Origin: Sulfuricaulis sp040901545
Lineage (GTDB): Bacteria; Pseudomonadota; Gammaproteobacteria; Acidiferrobacterales; Sulfurifustaceae
Assembly: GCF_040901545.1 (NCBI RefSeq)
Contig: NZ_JBBDYL010000045.1
Span: 248,001 to 312,000, forward strand
DNA: 64,000 nt
Reading direction: 5' to 3'
Shown here: piece after piece, positions 26,757-35,095 of the stretch
How the letters are laid out: each line of letters starts with the position of its first letter
Numbering within the stretch: position 1 is the stretch's first letter
Notes under the pieces: generated by a model
Databases searched by the model: none
Told to the model about the DNA's origin: nothing
The model's input: the letters and a program-made list of their open reading frames with translations, nothing else
Program-made: the position numbers and the translations under genes

Positions 26757-27080
26757 CTAATCACCCCCTGAGTCAAGCCGAACCCCGAGGGAAGACGAAG
26801 TACCGACCCGCAGGGGCGAGCGAGGGATCGCGAGCGTGCGCATCCGGCGCAGGGATGCGCCGTATGCGCACCCGCTGAGGCGACCGAAGGGGTGAGGGGA
26901 CCCGCGATGTTTGCGGGCGCAGACTCGGGGGCGCGCTTTCTTTCGGTTACCTTTCTTTGCGCGAACAAAGAAAAGAAACCCAGGGCGCAGGGGCGGAGCC
27001 ACCCGCAATTATGCTTTTGAGTCGCGCGTAGAGCGCGCGAACCATTCAAGACCGGGATTCCGGCTTTCGCCGGAATGACA
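26757..27080. repeat. Non-coding repeat block with hairpins between globin and rdgB
   Basis: GC-rich block with no credible gene. It contains TTTCGGTTACCTTTCTTTG near 26942-26960 followed by AACAAAGAAAAGAAACCC, a sequence type often seen as dispersed intergenic repeat in gammaproteobacteria, and ends with ATTCCGGC-TTTC-GCCGGAAT at 27057-27076, an eight-bp stem also common as a dispersed hairpin. The latter lies six bases from the rdgB stop and may end that transcript. Open frames across the block on both strands have compositions typical of repeats, not genes. Confidence 0.6.
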
Positions 27081-27081
27081 A

Positions 27082-27684
27082 CTAAAAGTGGGTATGTCCC
27101 AAAGCAGAAACCAACGCCCGCAACGCCTGTCCCCGATGGCTCAATTTATTTTTCACTTCCGGCGGCAGTTCGGCGGCGGAGCAGTTGTGGGTGGGTACAA
27201 AGAAAACCGGATCATAACCAAATCCATTCGCGCCGCGTGGTTCATGCAGAATTTTTCCTTGCCACGTTCCCTGGCAAATAATGGGATCGGGATCGGATTC
27301 ATGACGCAGGAACACCATCAGGCATTGGAACCGTGCGGTGCGCGCAGCGTTCGGCACACCTTTGAGATCGGCCAGCAATTTTTTCACGTTTTGTTCGTCG
27401 CTTGCGCCATGCCCGGCGTAGCGGGCGGAATAAATGCCGGGTGCCCCATGAAGGTGATCCACCTCGATCCCGGAGTCATCGGCAATCGCTGGCAGACCCG
27501 AGTGGCGCGAGGCGTTGCGTGCTTTCAAGAGGGCGTTTTCGACGAAACTCGAGCCGGTTTCTTCGGCATCCGGCACCTTGAAATCGGATTGCGGGACCAC
27601 GGTAATCTGCAGATTCGAGAGGATCTGGTTGATCTCGCGCAGTTTGCCGGGGTTGTTGCTCGCCAGTACTATGTTTTTTGTCAT
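27082..27684 (-). CDS. rdgB: XTP/dITP diphosphatase (non-canonical purine NTP pyrophosphatase)
   Basis: Removes deaminated purine nucleotides from the pool. The 200-residue protein has the HAM1-family motifs IVLASNNPGKLREINQIL at the N terminus, SSFVENALLKARNA, ADDSGIEVDHLHGAPGIYSARYAG and GANGFGYDPVFFVP. The C-terminal KNKLSHRGQALRAL is complete. Length matches E. coli RdgB (197). It is followed (on this strand) by the repeat block and, beyond the globin island, by hemW, its usual neighbour. Confidence 0.95.
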   Translation of the reverse strand: MTKNIVLASNNPGKLREINQILSNLQITVVPQSDFKVPDAEETGSSFVENALLKARNASRHSGLPAIADDSGIEVDHLHGAPGIYSARYAGHGASDEQNVKKLLADLKGVPNAARTARFQCLMVFLRHESDPDPIICQGTWQGKILHEPRGANGFGYDPVFFVPTHNCSAAELPPEVKNKLSHRGQALRALVSALGHTHF

Positions 27685-27699
27685 TGCGAAACAGAAAAT

Positions 27700-27868
27700 T
27701 TCACAGGATTAACAGGATTAAAACAGGATTAACAAGATTGAAGCTAAACTATTTCCGAATTAATCCTGACAATTTTGTCAGGAACAAAATTGGACGGCCA
27801 CAGGCCGCCCGTCAGGGTGCGCGCCAGGGAAGGCGCGCATCAAAATCCTGAAAATCCTGTGAATCCTG
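27700..27868. repeat. Dispersed repeat module flanked by AGGATTAACAGGATT-type arrays
   Basis: The left edge has CACAGGATTAACAGGATTAA and further CAGGATTAACA copies; the right edge has AATCCTGAAAATCCTGTGAA and ATCCTGTC in the opposite sense. Between them are the hairpins CCTGACA-ATTT-TGTCAGG and GCGCGCC-AGGGAA-GGCGCGC. The same edges occur at 43480-43560 and 63718-63945. The block lies between rph and rdgB on their strand. Confidence 0.7.
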
Positions 27869-27869
27869 T

Positions 27870-28589
27870 CTATTTTATTTCCAGCGCTTTCTTCTGCTGC
27901 GTGATGAGTTCGCGTATGCCCTGCTGGGCAAGCTTGGTCATCGCGAGCATGTCTTCCAGGCTGAAATGCCCGGACTCCGCCGTCCCCTGGATTTCGATGA
28001 AACCGCCGGCATCGTCCATCACGAAATTCATATCAGTCCCCGCGTTGGAATCTTCGGCGTAATCGAGGTCGAGTACCGCCTCGCCGCCGAAGATTCCGGT
28101 GGACACCGAGGCGACGAGATGACGCAAAGGGTTGTCTGAGATCGATCCGCGTTTGCGTACGTGGTTGATGGCATCCACCAGCGCCACACACCCGCCGGTG
28201 ATGGCGGCCGTGCGGGTGCCGCCATCGGCCTGGATGACGTCACAGTCGATGGTAAACGTGCATTCACCCAGTTGCTTCATGTTCAGCGCCGAGCGCAACG
28301 CGCGCCCGATCAGGCGCTGGATTTCCAGGGTACGCCCGCCCTGCCTTCCCGAGGACGCCTCGCGGTTCATGCGACTGCCGGTCGAGCGCGGCAGCATGCC
28401 GTATTCCGCCGTGACCCAGCCCTGGCCCTTGCCCTTGAGGAAGTTCGGCACCTTTTCCTCGACGGTCACATTGCATATCACCCGCGTCTCGCCGCATTCG
28501 ATCAACACCGAGCCTTCGGCATGCTTGGTGTAATGCCGGGTGATCCGGATGTCGCGCAATTGATCGGGTTTACGTCCGCTGGGCCGCAT
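27870..28589 (-). CDS. rph: Ribonuclease PH
   Basis: Phosphorolytic 3' exoribonuclease that trims tRNA precursors. From ATG 28589 (preceded by AAGGA) the product has 239 residues, the usual length, and starts MRPSGRKPDQLRDIRITRHY. Family motifs include SVLIECGETRVICNVTVEEKVP, GWVTAEYGMLPRST, RQGGRTLEIQRLIGRALRS and DCDVIQADGGTRTAAITGG. The frame is open 24 codons upstream into repeat DNA and those residues are not conserved. It is co-oriented with the PP2C gene upstream and rdgB downstream. Confidence 0.95.
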   Translation of the reverse strand: MRPSGRKPDQLRDIRITRHYTKHAEGSVLIECGETRVICNVTVEEKVPNFLKGKGQGWVTAEYGMLPRSTGSRMNREASSGRQGGRTLEIQRLIGRALRSALNMKQLGECTFTIDCDVIQADGGTRTAAITGGCVALVDAINHVRKRGSISDNPLRHLVASVSTGIFGGEAVLDLDYAEDSNAGTDMNFVMDDAGGFIEIQGTAESGHFSLEDMLAMTKLAQQGIRELITQQKKALEIK

Positions 28590-28616
28590 GGGTTTCCTTG
28601 GGAAACAGATACGAGT

Positions 28617-28705
28617 CGCAAGATACAAGATACAAGAATCTATATAAAGCGAAACCGGCACATCGGTGACGTCTGCCTGTATCTTGTAACTTGTATCCTG
28701 TATCC
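28617..28705. repeat. Inverted repeat of GATACAAG units between the PP2C gene and rph
   Basis: The left arm has CAAGATACAAGATACAAG (28619-28636) and the right arm TGTATCTTGTAACTTGTATC (from about 28678), so the two can pair into a long imperfect hairpin with a loop of about 40 bases. The unit GATACAAG is repeated within each arm. It lies between the stop of the PP2C gene and the start of rph, both on the minus strand. Confidence 0.6.
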
Positions 28706-28708
28706 GGT

Positions 28709-29662
28709 TTATTTGGCTTCGAACTTCTTGAGGAAATCCTCGATCTCCTGAATACGGCTTTTAATGGATTTGTTCTTGTCATCGGCCTCTTCCTCGATCG
28801 GAGGGGCGGATTTCTTCGGCGGTAATTTGGCGATGTGCGGCAGATGGCGCCGGGCTTCATCGCGCAACATGGCCTCATCGACCCGCGCCGCCGCCTTGCC
28901 CTGCACCGGCGCGCTCCGGGTGACGGCATCCTCCCAGCGCAGGCAGACAGCACTGACGTTGTCGCAACCTTCTCCCCGTTTTCTCACCGCCGCATACAGC
29001 ATTTCTTCCATGCCCGCTTCCAATCCCGGCGTTCGAAGATATTTCAGGATTTCATCGGGGGTGAACGCCTCCCACAGTCCGTCGGTGCACAACAACAGCA
29101 TGTCGCCGGGTTGCAACGCGGTTTCTTCTCCGACGCTGATCGTCGGTTTGTGAGGACCCCCGAGACAGTCGAGCAAATGGCTTTTCTGGGGATGTTCCAG
29201 CATCTCTGTCTCGCTCAATAATCCGCCTTGATGCAGTTCCTCGACGGTAGTGTGATCTTGCGTACGGAGGAGCAGCTGGCCCCGGCGGAAGTGATACAAC
29301 CGGCTGTCCCCCACGTGCGCCCAGTAGGCATAACCGTTCTGTACCAGGCAGACCACGCACGTGGTACGCGGGTCGATCGGCGGTTGGCTCGCTTGGCCCT
29401 GGGAAATAATCGCATGATGCGCGTGCAGGATGCCGAGCGCGAGAAATGCCGAGGGGTGCTCAATGACCGGTTGACGCACCGTCCGAAAATCGCGCATCAG
29501 TGTCTGCACCAGAATTTCCGCCGCGATTTCACCGCCGAGGTGTCCGCCGAGCCCGTCGGCCACGGCCATGATCACGGCATTGTCCCGTTCGGCGTAACTC
29601 ACACGGTCCTCATTTTTCGGCCGCGCCCCGCGGAGACTGTACTGGGTGATCTGGTATTTCAT
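28709..29662 (-). CDS. PP2C-family serine/threonine protein phosphatase
   Basis: Likely reverses phosphorylation by the kinase encoded immediately upstream. Residues 1-250 form a PP2C domain: SLRGARPKNEDRVSYAERD supplies the first metal aspartate, VADGLGGHLGGEIAA the DGxGG motif, LLLCTDGLWEAF and CDNVSAVCLRW the later metal aspartates. The 65-residue C-terminal tail, acidic and lysine-rich with a coiled-coil look (DKNKSIKSRIQEIEDFLKKF), is not part of the catalytic domain. The start lies six bases after the kinase stop, so the two are made together. Confidence 0.9.
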   Translation of the reverse strand: MKYQITQYSLRGARPKNEDRVSYAERDNAVIMAVADGLGGHLGGEIAAEILVQTLMRDFRTVRQPVIEHPSAFLALGILHAHHAIISQGQASQPPIDPRTTCVVCLVQNGYAYWAHVGDSRLYHFRRGQLLLRTQDHTTVEELHQGGLLSETEMLEHPQKSHLLDCLGGPHKPTISVGEETALQPGDMLLLCTDGLWEAFTPDEILKYLRTPGLEAGMEEMLYAAVRKRGEGCDNVSAVCLRWEDAVTRSAPVQGKAAARVDEAMLRDEARRHLPHIAKLPPKKSAPPIEEEADDKNKSIKSRIQEIEDFLKKFEAK

Positions 29663-29668
29663 TATTTT

Positions 29669-30607
29669 CTACCTACCGCGCCGGAATTTATCCGTCAGCC
29701 GTTCGATCAGTGAATCCGGCGGCGGTTTGGGCGCCACGATGGGATCTTTCCCGAGAAAATCGAGCAAGTCGTCGACTTTTTGCGGTCGGTTCATCTGATC
29801 CATTTGCAAACACCAGTCCACCGCCTCGAGCAACTGGTTTGAATAACGCCCCGTGAACTGGCGCACCGCGGGTTTGTATTTGTCTTTTTCCGCCCGGGCC
29901 GTGGCCGGCGGCGGGGCTTTACCGGAGAGGCAGGCCCACATGGTGGCGCCGATGGCATAGAGATCGGTCCAGGGTCCGAGATGACCGCGCTGGTGCTGTT
30001 CGATGGGCGCGAAACCGCGCGTCAGTGTATGCGGAAGTGCGCGCCGTTCGCTGACGGATGACGGCTGTGCCGCGCCGAAATCAAGCAGCAGCGGCGAGCC
30101 GCCCGGCCGCAGATAAACATTCGCCGGTTTGATATCGAGATGCAGGAGCCGATGCTGGTGCAGTTCGCGCAATCCCAGCAGAAGTTTGGGAAACACCGTG
30201 CGCATGAATTTTTCGCTTAAGCGCCCGTCATGGCGCTTGATGTACCAGCGCAGATCCCGGCCCTCTTCGTAATTCATTACCATGTAGATGGTGTTGTTCT
30301 CGCGAAAGAAATCCGTGACGCGCACGATATTCGGGTGATTGACCTTGGCCAGTGCATTGGCTTCATCGAAAAAACGCTTCATCCCGGTGGTAAAGGTCGA
30401 GAAGCTTTCCGTCGACAGGCTTTCCACGGTCACCCCGTCGGGACGCGTCGCCTCGTTCTTGGGCAGGTATTCCTTGATCACCACGGGTTTCCCGGTCCGG
30501 TCGTTATGGGCCAGATAGACGATGCTGAAGCCGCCACCGCCCAGGATTTTGGTGATGCGGTAATGATGCAGCTGGTAACCGGATGGCAGGGCGTTGGTGA
30601 TCTTCAT
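29669..30607 (-). CDS. Serine/threonine protein kinase (Hanks type)
   Basis: Cytoplasmic kinase of 312 residues with one kinase domain and a short tail. Visible motifs are the glycine loop LGGGGFSIVYLAHN, the ATP lysine in VVIKEYLP, the catalytic loop HLDIKPANVYL (here HxD with LDIKPAN, active), LLDFGAAQP for the metal-binding DFG, and an APE-like TLTRGFAPIEQH. No membrane segment or PASTA repeat is present, so it is not a PknB-type surface receptor. It forms a two-gene unit with the PP2C phosphatase. Its substrates are unknown; the surrounding genes deal with RNA trimming and nucleotide metabolism. Confidence 0.9.
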   Translation of the reverse strand: MKITNALPSGYQLHHYRITKILGGGGFSIVYLAHNDRTGKPVVIKEYLPKNEATRPDGVTVESLSTESFSTFTTGMKRFFDEANALAKVNHPNIVRVTDFFRENNTIYMVMNYEEGRDLRWYIKRHDGRLSEKFMRTVFPKLLLGLRELHQHRLLHLDIKPANVYLRPGGSPLLLDFGAAQPSSVSERRALPHTLTRGFAPIEQHQRGHLGPWTDLYAIGATMWACLSGKAPPPATARAEKDKYKPAVRQFTGRYSNQLLEAVDWCLQMDQMNRPQKVDDLLDFLGKDPIVAPKPPPDSLIERLTDKFRRGR

Positions 30608-30647
30608 GCTATCGATTTAGGGTTGACCGGCGGAATAGGCGTCAAGT

Positions 30648-30676
30648 TTGGCGGTTCAATATCAATTATATATGGT
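30648..30676 (+). promoter_or_regulatory. Possible sigma-70 promoter for yicC
   Basis: TTGGCG (30648-30653) and TATGGT (30671-30676) are separated by 17 bases, with an AT-rich spacer. Each hexamer matches the consensus at four of six positions. It lies 67 bases before the yicC start in the divergent gap to the kinase gene. Read by eye only. Confidence 0.3.
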
Positions 30677-30742
30677 TCATTTGGGATGGCCGATGTTCTC
30701 GGGTTTCACCCGTGCCGGTTTCGGTTTACCATCCCCAAGCCC

Positions 30743-31633
30743 ATGAATCGCGCCAAATCCCCACCCGTAACCGCCAGCATGACCGCCTTTGCCCGGCAGG
30801 AGGCCGTCACCCAGTGGGGTGCGCTGATCTGGGAACTGCGCTCGGTAAATCACCGGTATCTTGAAATCGCTCTGCGACTGCCGGAAGAATTGCGGGCGCT
30901 GGAGCCGCGTGTCCGGGAACTGATCAATGCGCGGCTGGCGCGCGGCAAAGTCGACGGTACCCTGCGTTTTCAGCCGAACGAGGCGGTCGCCGACGCCATC
31001 GATCTGAACGAGGAGCAGGTTCAACGTCTGCTGGTGACGGCCGGCCACTTGCGGGGATTGGCGGTTGATGTCCTGCCGCTGCGCGTGATCGATATTCTCC
31101 GCTGGCCGGGCGTGCTCAAGGTGTCGTCGCCGGACATCGAAGGCCTAGGCACTGCGGCGCTCGAGGCGCTGAAAGCCGCGATCGAGGAGCTGGTCGAGAC
31201 GCGAATGCGCGAAGGCGCGCGCATGCAGGAGTTCATGGGGCAGCGGCTCGCGACCATGGAACAATTGACGGCCAAGGCGAAAGCATTGGCCCCGGAAGCG
31301 GCGCAAACTTTCCGCGTGCGACTGGAAGGACGGCTGAGGGAAATCAAGCAGCAACTCGAGCCCGCGCGCCTCGAACAGGAGATCGTCCTGTTTGCGCAGA
31401 AATCCGATGTGACCGAGGAGCTCGATCGTCTCACGGCGCACTTTACCGAAATCCGGCGCGTATTCGACCAGCCCGGCCCCATCGGCCGGCGGCTCGACTT
31501 CCTGATGCAGGAACTCAACCGCGAAGCCAACACGCTTGCTTCCAAATCCACCGACACGCGCTTGACCAACGTCGGCGTGGAACTCAAGGTGTTGATCGAG
31601 CAGATGCGCGAGCAGGTACAGAACATCGAATAA
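30743..31633 (+). CDS. yicC: YicC family endoribonuclease-like protein
   Basis: Member of the YicC/YloC family, for which endoribonuclease activity has been reported in E. coli and Bacillus. The 296-residue product carries the hallmark SMTAFARQE near the start, LRSVNHRYLEIALRLPEELRALE, and the C-terminal DUF1732 region with REANTLASKSTDTRLTNVGVELKVLIEQMREQVQNIE, which ends the protein exactly as in E. coli. ATG 30743 adds about 12 residues to the consensus start; ATG 30779 is the alternative. gmk follows after 31 bases, the standard arrangement. Confidence 0.9.
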   Translation: MNRAKSPPVTASMTAFARQEAVTQWGALIWELRSVNHRYLEIALRLPEELRALEPRVRELINARLARGKVDGTLRFQPNEAVADAIDLNEEQVQRLLVTAGHLRGLAVDVLPLRVIDILRWPGVLKVSSPDIEGLGTAALEALKAAIEELVETRMREGARMQEFMGQRLATMEQLTAKAKALAPEAAQTFRVRLEGRLREIKQQLEPARLEQEIVLFAQKSDVTEELDRLTAHFTEIRRVFDQPGPIGRRLDFLMQELNREANTLASKSTDTRLTNVGVELKVLIEQMREQVQNIE

Positions 31634-31664
31634 CGCCATGCGCCGACGGCAAAAATAAGAATTC

Positions 31665-32267
31665 ATGGACAAAGGACGACTGTTTATTTTTTCCGCCGCA
31701 TCCGGTACCGGCAAGACCAGCCTCGCGAAGGCGCTGATTGAAAGCATGCCGAACCTGGCGTTCTCGGTATCGCATACGACGCGTCCACCGCGCGCGGGCG
31801 AGCAGCACGGGACGCATTACTATTTTGTGAACCAGGAGCAGTTCGATGAAATGGTCGCGGCGGACCGGTTCCTCGAACACGCAACGGTCTTCGGGAATTT
31901 CTACGGCACGTCGCGTGCCGCCGTCGAGAACATGCTGCGCCAGGGAAAGAACGTCATCCTCGATATTGACTGGCAGGGCGCGCACGCCATCAAGGAAAAA
32001 ATGCCGGAGTCGGTCAGTATTTTCATCCTGCCGCCCTCGCGCGCCGAACTGAAAGCGCGGCTGATCAAGCGCGGTCAGGACTCGCGGGAAGTGATCGAGT
32101 CGCGCATGCGACAGGCAATGGCGGAAATGGCCCATTACCCGGAATTCGACCACGTGGTGGTGAACGACGATTTTGACTCCGCCCTCGGTGATTTGAGGGC
32201 GATTATCACCGGCGTTGGCAGTCCCCGGCCGTTGAACGTGGATATTCAGGCCCTGTTGTCTGATTAG
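31665..32267 (+). CDS. gmk: Guanylate kinase
   Basis: Phosphorylates GMP to GDP. The 200 residues begin MDKGRLFIFSAASGTGKTSL, containing the P-loop ASGTGKTS, then SVSHTTRPPRAGEQHGTHYYF for GMP binding and ILDIDWQGAHAIKEKMP. Length is normal (207 in E. coli). It sits between yicC and rpoZ, the conserved gammaproteobacterial order, but a 315-base gap with an inverted repeat separates it from rpoZ. Confidence 0.97.
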   Translation: MDKGRLFIFSAASGTGKTSLAKALIESMPNLAFSVSHTTRPPRAGEQHGTHYYFVNQEQFDEMVAADRFLEHATVFGNFYGTSRAAVENMLRQGKNVILDIDWQGAHAIKEKMPESVSIFILPPSRAELKARLIKRGQDSREVIESRMRQAMAEMAHYPEFDHVVVNDDFDSALGDLRAIITGVGSPRPLNVDIQALLSD

Positions 32268-32582
32268 ATTAAGTGGTAAAAAAGTCTCTATATCAGTAAG
32301 ATGGAACGCGAGGCATGTCCTTGGCTTGGTTCCCAGGGTTCCCGACGCGTGGGATAGACGCAGATATCCTATGGCATATCCCGCGGCCTAACCGCGTTTC
32401 GTGATTATCGATCCGGCACAGATGTAATTGAAACGTTCGTGGCGCCGGATCGATAATCGAATCTCTTAAGATTGCCTGTTATGGCGGCGGCAAGGCGTCT
32501 TATACTCAAGACATGACCCTGTTTATCGGGGTCTGCGCTACAAATGGATTAATGCCGCCGCAATAACGATTGAGGTATAGGT
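32268..32582. other. gmk-rpoZ intergenic region with a 15-bp inverted repeat
   Basis: No gene is visible in these 315 bases. GATTATCGATCCGGC at 32403-32417 pairs perfectly with GCCGGATCGATAATC at 32444-32458 across a 26-base loop. Upstream, GGGATA and TATCCC near 32351-32384 could form a weaker stem. A TATACT at 32501-32506 may be the -10 box of the rpoZ promoter, but the best -35 candidates are poorly spaced. The inverted repeat could be a terminator for gmk, an operator or a mobile-element remnant. Confidence 0.5.
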
Positions 32583-32888
32583 ATGGCCCGTATCACGGTT
32601 GAAGACTGTCTGGACAATGTGGATAACCGATTTCAGCTGGTGTTGGTGGCCACGCGCCGCGCGCGCCAGTTGATCGCCGGAGCGGAATCCTGTGTGCCGC
32701 GGGAAAACGACAAGCCGACCGTGCTCGCACTGCGCGAGATCGCCGGCGGATTTGTAACCAACGCCATTCTGGAAGAGGAAACTCCGCAAGCCGGACTAGA
32801 GGCCGATGAAGACACAGCCGACCAAACCCAAACAGGCGGGGCAACCTTCAGCCCGGCTTCCGGCAAAGAGAACGGAACCGAAGCCTGA
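32583..32888 (+). CDS. rpoZ: RNA polymerase omega subunit
   Basis: Small RNA polymerase subunit of 101 residues. The N terminus MARITVEDCLDNVDNRFQLVLVATRRARQL is the family signature and contains the MARxTVEDC motif. The acidic C-terminal tail (EDTADQTQTGGATFSPASG) is variable among relatives. Its last 83 bases overlap the start of spoT in another frame, a more extensive overlap than usual at this junction. Confidence 0.96.
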   Translation: MARITVEDCLDNVDNRFQLVLVATRRARQLIAGAESCVPRENDKPTVLALREIAGGFVTNAILEEETPQAGLEADEDTADQTQTGGATFSPASGKENGTEA

Positions 32889-35082
32889 GCTGGCACCGTT
32901 AACGAGCGCTCCGCCGGCGTCACCGCCGCGATTTCAGATCAGCGATCTGTGCGCGCTCCTAGAAACCTATCTCGAACCCAGAGACGTCGCCCAGGTTTAC
33001 CGGGCCTATGAGTTTGGCGCCAAGGCTCACCACGGGCAGCACCGTGTCAGCGGCGAACCCTATATTTATCACCCACTTGAAGTCGCCCGCATCCTGGCGT
33101 CGATGCGTCTTGACGGCAAGAGCATCATCGCCGCGATTCTGCACGACGTAATTGAAGACACCCCCACGGCAAAAGAGAACATTGCGCAGGAGTTCGGTGG
33201 CGACGTCGCCGAGCTCGTGGACGGCGTTTCCAAGATAACCCGCATCGAATTCCAGTCGCAGGAAGAGGCGCAGGCGGAAAATTTCCGCAAGATGCTGCTT
33301 GCCATGGCAAGCGATATCCGCGTCATTCTCATCAAGCTCGCCGACCGTTTGCATAACATGCGCACCATTGGCGCGCTCAATCTTGAACACCGTCGCGCCA
33401 TCGCGCGCGAAACGCTGGATATTTATGCCCCGATCGCAAACCGCCTGGGCGTGCATCAGTGGGCGGTGGAATTGGGGGATCTCGCCTTCGCCACGCTCCA
33501 CCCGATGCGTTACCGCATCGTTTCCGAGGCGGTCCGCAAGCGTCACGGCAACCGCAAGGCGATCGTCGAGAAAATCCGCACCGCCGTCACCACGCAGCTC
33601 GAGCGCGAGGGACTGGCGGCGGAAGTGACCGGACGCGAGAAAAATCTCTACAGCATTTACGAGAAAATGGAACAAAAGCATGTGTCCTTCGATCAGGTCT
33701 ACGATATTTACGCGTTTCGCGTAATCGTGGACAAGGCGGATACCTGCTACCGCGCCCTCGGCGTCATACACAATCTTTACAAACCCATTCCCGGGCGCTT
33801 CAAGGATTACATCGCTATTCCCAAGGCGAACGGATACCAGTCGTTGCATACCGTGGTGTTTGGTCCGTTCGGTGTGTCCATCGAAGTGCAGATCCGCACC
33901 CAGGACATGAATCGCGTGGCCGAGGCCGGAGTCGCCTCGCACTGGCTGTACAAGAGCGGCGACACCGCCGCGGATCCGGTACAGCAGCGCGCGCTGCTCT
34001 GGCTGAAGGATTTGCTCGAAACCCAGCAGAAAGCGGGCAACCCGCATGAATTTCTCGAGCACCTCAAGGTAGACCTGTTCCCCGACGAGGTATATGTATT
34101 CACACCCAACGGCGAGATCAAGAAGCTCCCCCGTGGCGCCACGATCATCGATTTTGCCTACGATGTGCACACCGATGTCGGCAACCGCTGTATCGGCGCG
34201 AAGATTAATCATCAACTCGCGCCATTACGGACCATCTTGCGCAACGGCGATCATGTCGAGATCATCACGGCCGACTGGAGTCAGCCCAATCCCGCGTGGC
34301 TGACTTACGTGGTTACCAGCAAGGCGCGCGCGAACATTCGCAGTTTCCTGAAGAACCAGAAATCCGATGAATCGGCCAAGCTGGGCGGACGCCTGCTGGA
34401 AAAGGCCCTAGAGGATATCGGCGCCAATCTTTCCGATGTGTCCGATGACACCCGCCGGGGATTGCTGAAAGCCCTCAAAGTCAAAACCTGGAGCGATCTG
34501 CTCAGCGATATCGGTCTTGGGAACCGGTTGGCGGGCGTCATCGCGCGCCAACTCGTGCCCGCCGCGTCCCAGGTTCTGGTCGAGGAGCAAAGCCGGTTCT
34601 TCGGCCTGTTCAAGCGCAAATCGGTACGGGACAAGAGTCCGTCGCTCGCGATCCGCGGCACTGAAGGCGTGGTCGTTACCTACGCGCGTTGCTGCCGGCC
34701 GATCCCGGGCGATCCGATCCTCGGCTTCCTGACCGCCGGACGCGGAATCGTGGTGCACACCGAAGATTGCCCGAACGTGGTTAAATACCGCAAACATCCG
34801 GAACAATGGATCGATGTCCAGTGGGAACGCGACATCTCGAGTGTATTCCCGGTGAATATTCGGGTCGATTCGAAAAACCAGCGCGGTGTGCTCGCCGCGA
34901 TCGCGGCGGCGATCGCCGAGCAGGAGGCGAATATCGACACGGTTTCGTTCGATGACCGCGACGGGCGGTATACTTCCATGAACTTCACGCTGGAAGTACG
35001 CGGCCGGGGTCATCTGGCTCAGATCATGCGCCGCATTCGCGCACTCGAGTCCGTGGTACGGATCAATCGCATGAAAGGCTGA
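32806..35082 (+). CDS. spoT: Bifunctional (p)ppGpp synthetase/hydrolase
   Basis: Controls the stringent-response alarmone. The 758-residue product has an HD hydrolase domain (HHGQHRVSGEPYIYHP; HD pair in ILHDVIEDT at about 113; KLADRLHNMRT), a synthetase domain (GREKNLYSIYEKM, YDIYAFRVIVD, GRFKDYIAIPKANGYQSLHT), a TGS domain near 425-490, and a C-terminal ACT domain. Both catalytic centres look intact, supporting SpoT over RelA. It has an extra N-terminal stretch of about 40 Pro/Lys/Ala-rich residues compared with E. coli SpoT; no other start codon is available before the HD domain, and GAGG precedes ATG 32806. Confidence 0.93.
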   Translation: MKTQPTKPKQAGQPSARLPAKRTEPKPELAPLTSAPPASPPRFQISDLCALLETYLEPRDVAQVYRAYEFGAKAHHGQHRVSGEPYIYHPLEVARILASMRLDGKSIIAAILHDVIEDTPTAKENIAQEFGGDVAELVDGVSKITRIEFQSQEEAQAENFRKMLLAMASDIRVILIKLADRLHNMRTIGALNLEHRRAIARETLDIYAPIANRLGVHQWAVELGDLAFATLHPMRYRIVSEAVRKRHGNRKAIVEKIRTAVTTQLEREGLAAEVTGREKNLYSIYEKMEQKHVSFDQVYDIYAFRVIVDKADTCYRALGVIHNLYKPIPGRFKDYIAIPKANGYQSLHTVVFGPFGVSIEVQIRTQDMNRVAEAGVASHWLYKSGDTAADPVQQRALLWLKDLLETQQKAGNPHEFLEHLKVDLFPDEVYVFTPNGEIKKLPRGATIIDFAYDVHTDVGNRCIGAKINHQLAPLRTILRNGDHVEIITADWSQPNPAWLTYVVTSKARANIRSFLKNQKSDESAKLGGRLLEKALEDIGANLSDVSDDTRRGLLKALKVKTWSDLLSDIGLGNRLAGVIARQLVPAASQVLVEEQSRFFGLFKRKSVRDKSPSLAIRGTEGVVVTYARCCRPIPGDPILGFLTAGRGIVVHTEDCPNVVKYRKHPEQWIDVQWERDISSVFPVNIRVDSKNQRGVLAAIAAAIAEQEANIDTVSFDDRDGRYTSMNFTLEVRGRGHLAQIMRRIRALESVVRINRMKG

Positions 35083-35095
35083 AAAGGCGGCAGAC

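Noticed and set aside
26693..27049. Open frame of 118 codons with FSLFAQRKVTERKRAP
   Set aside because: The sequence is a translation of a common intergenic repeat, not a protein family.
32959..34215. Minus-strand open frame of 418 codons opposite spoT
   Set aside because: SpoT motifs are intact on the plus strand and the antisense frame shows no recognised domain.
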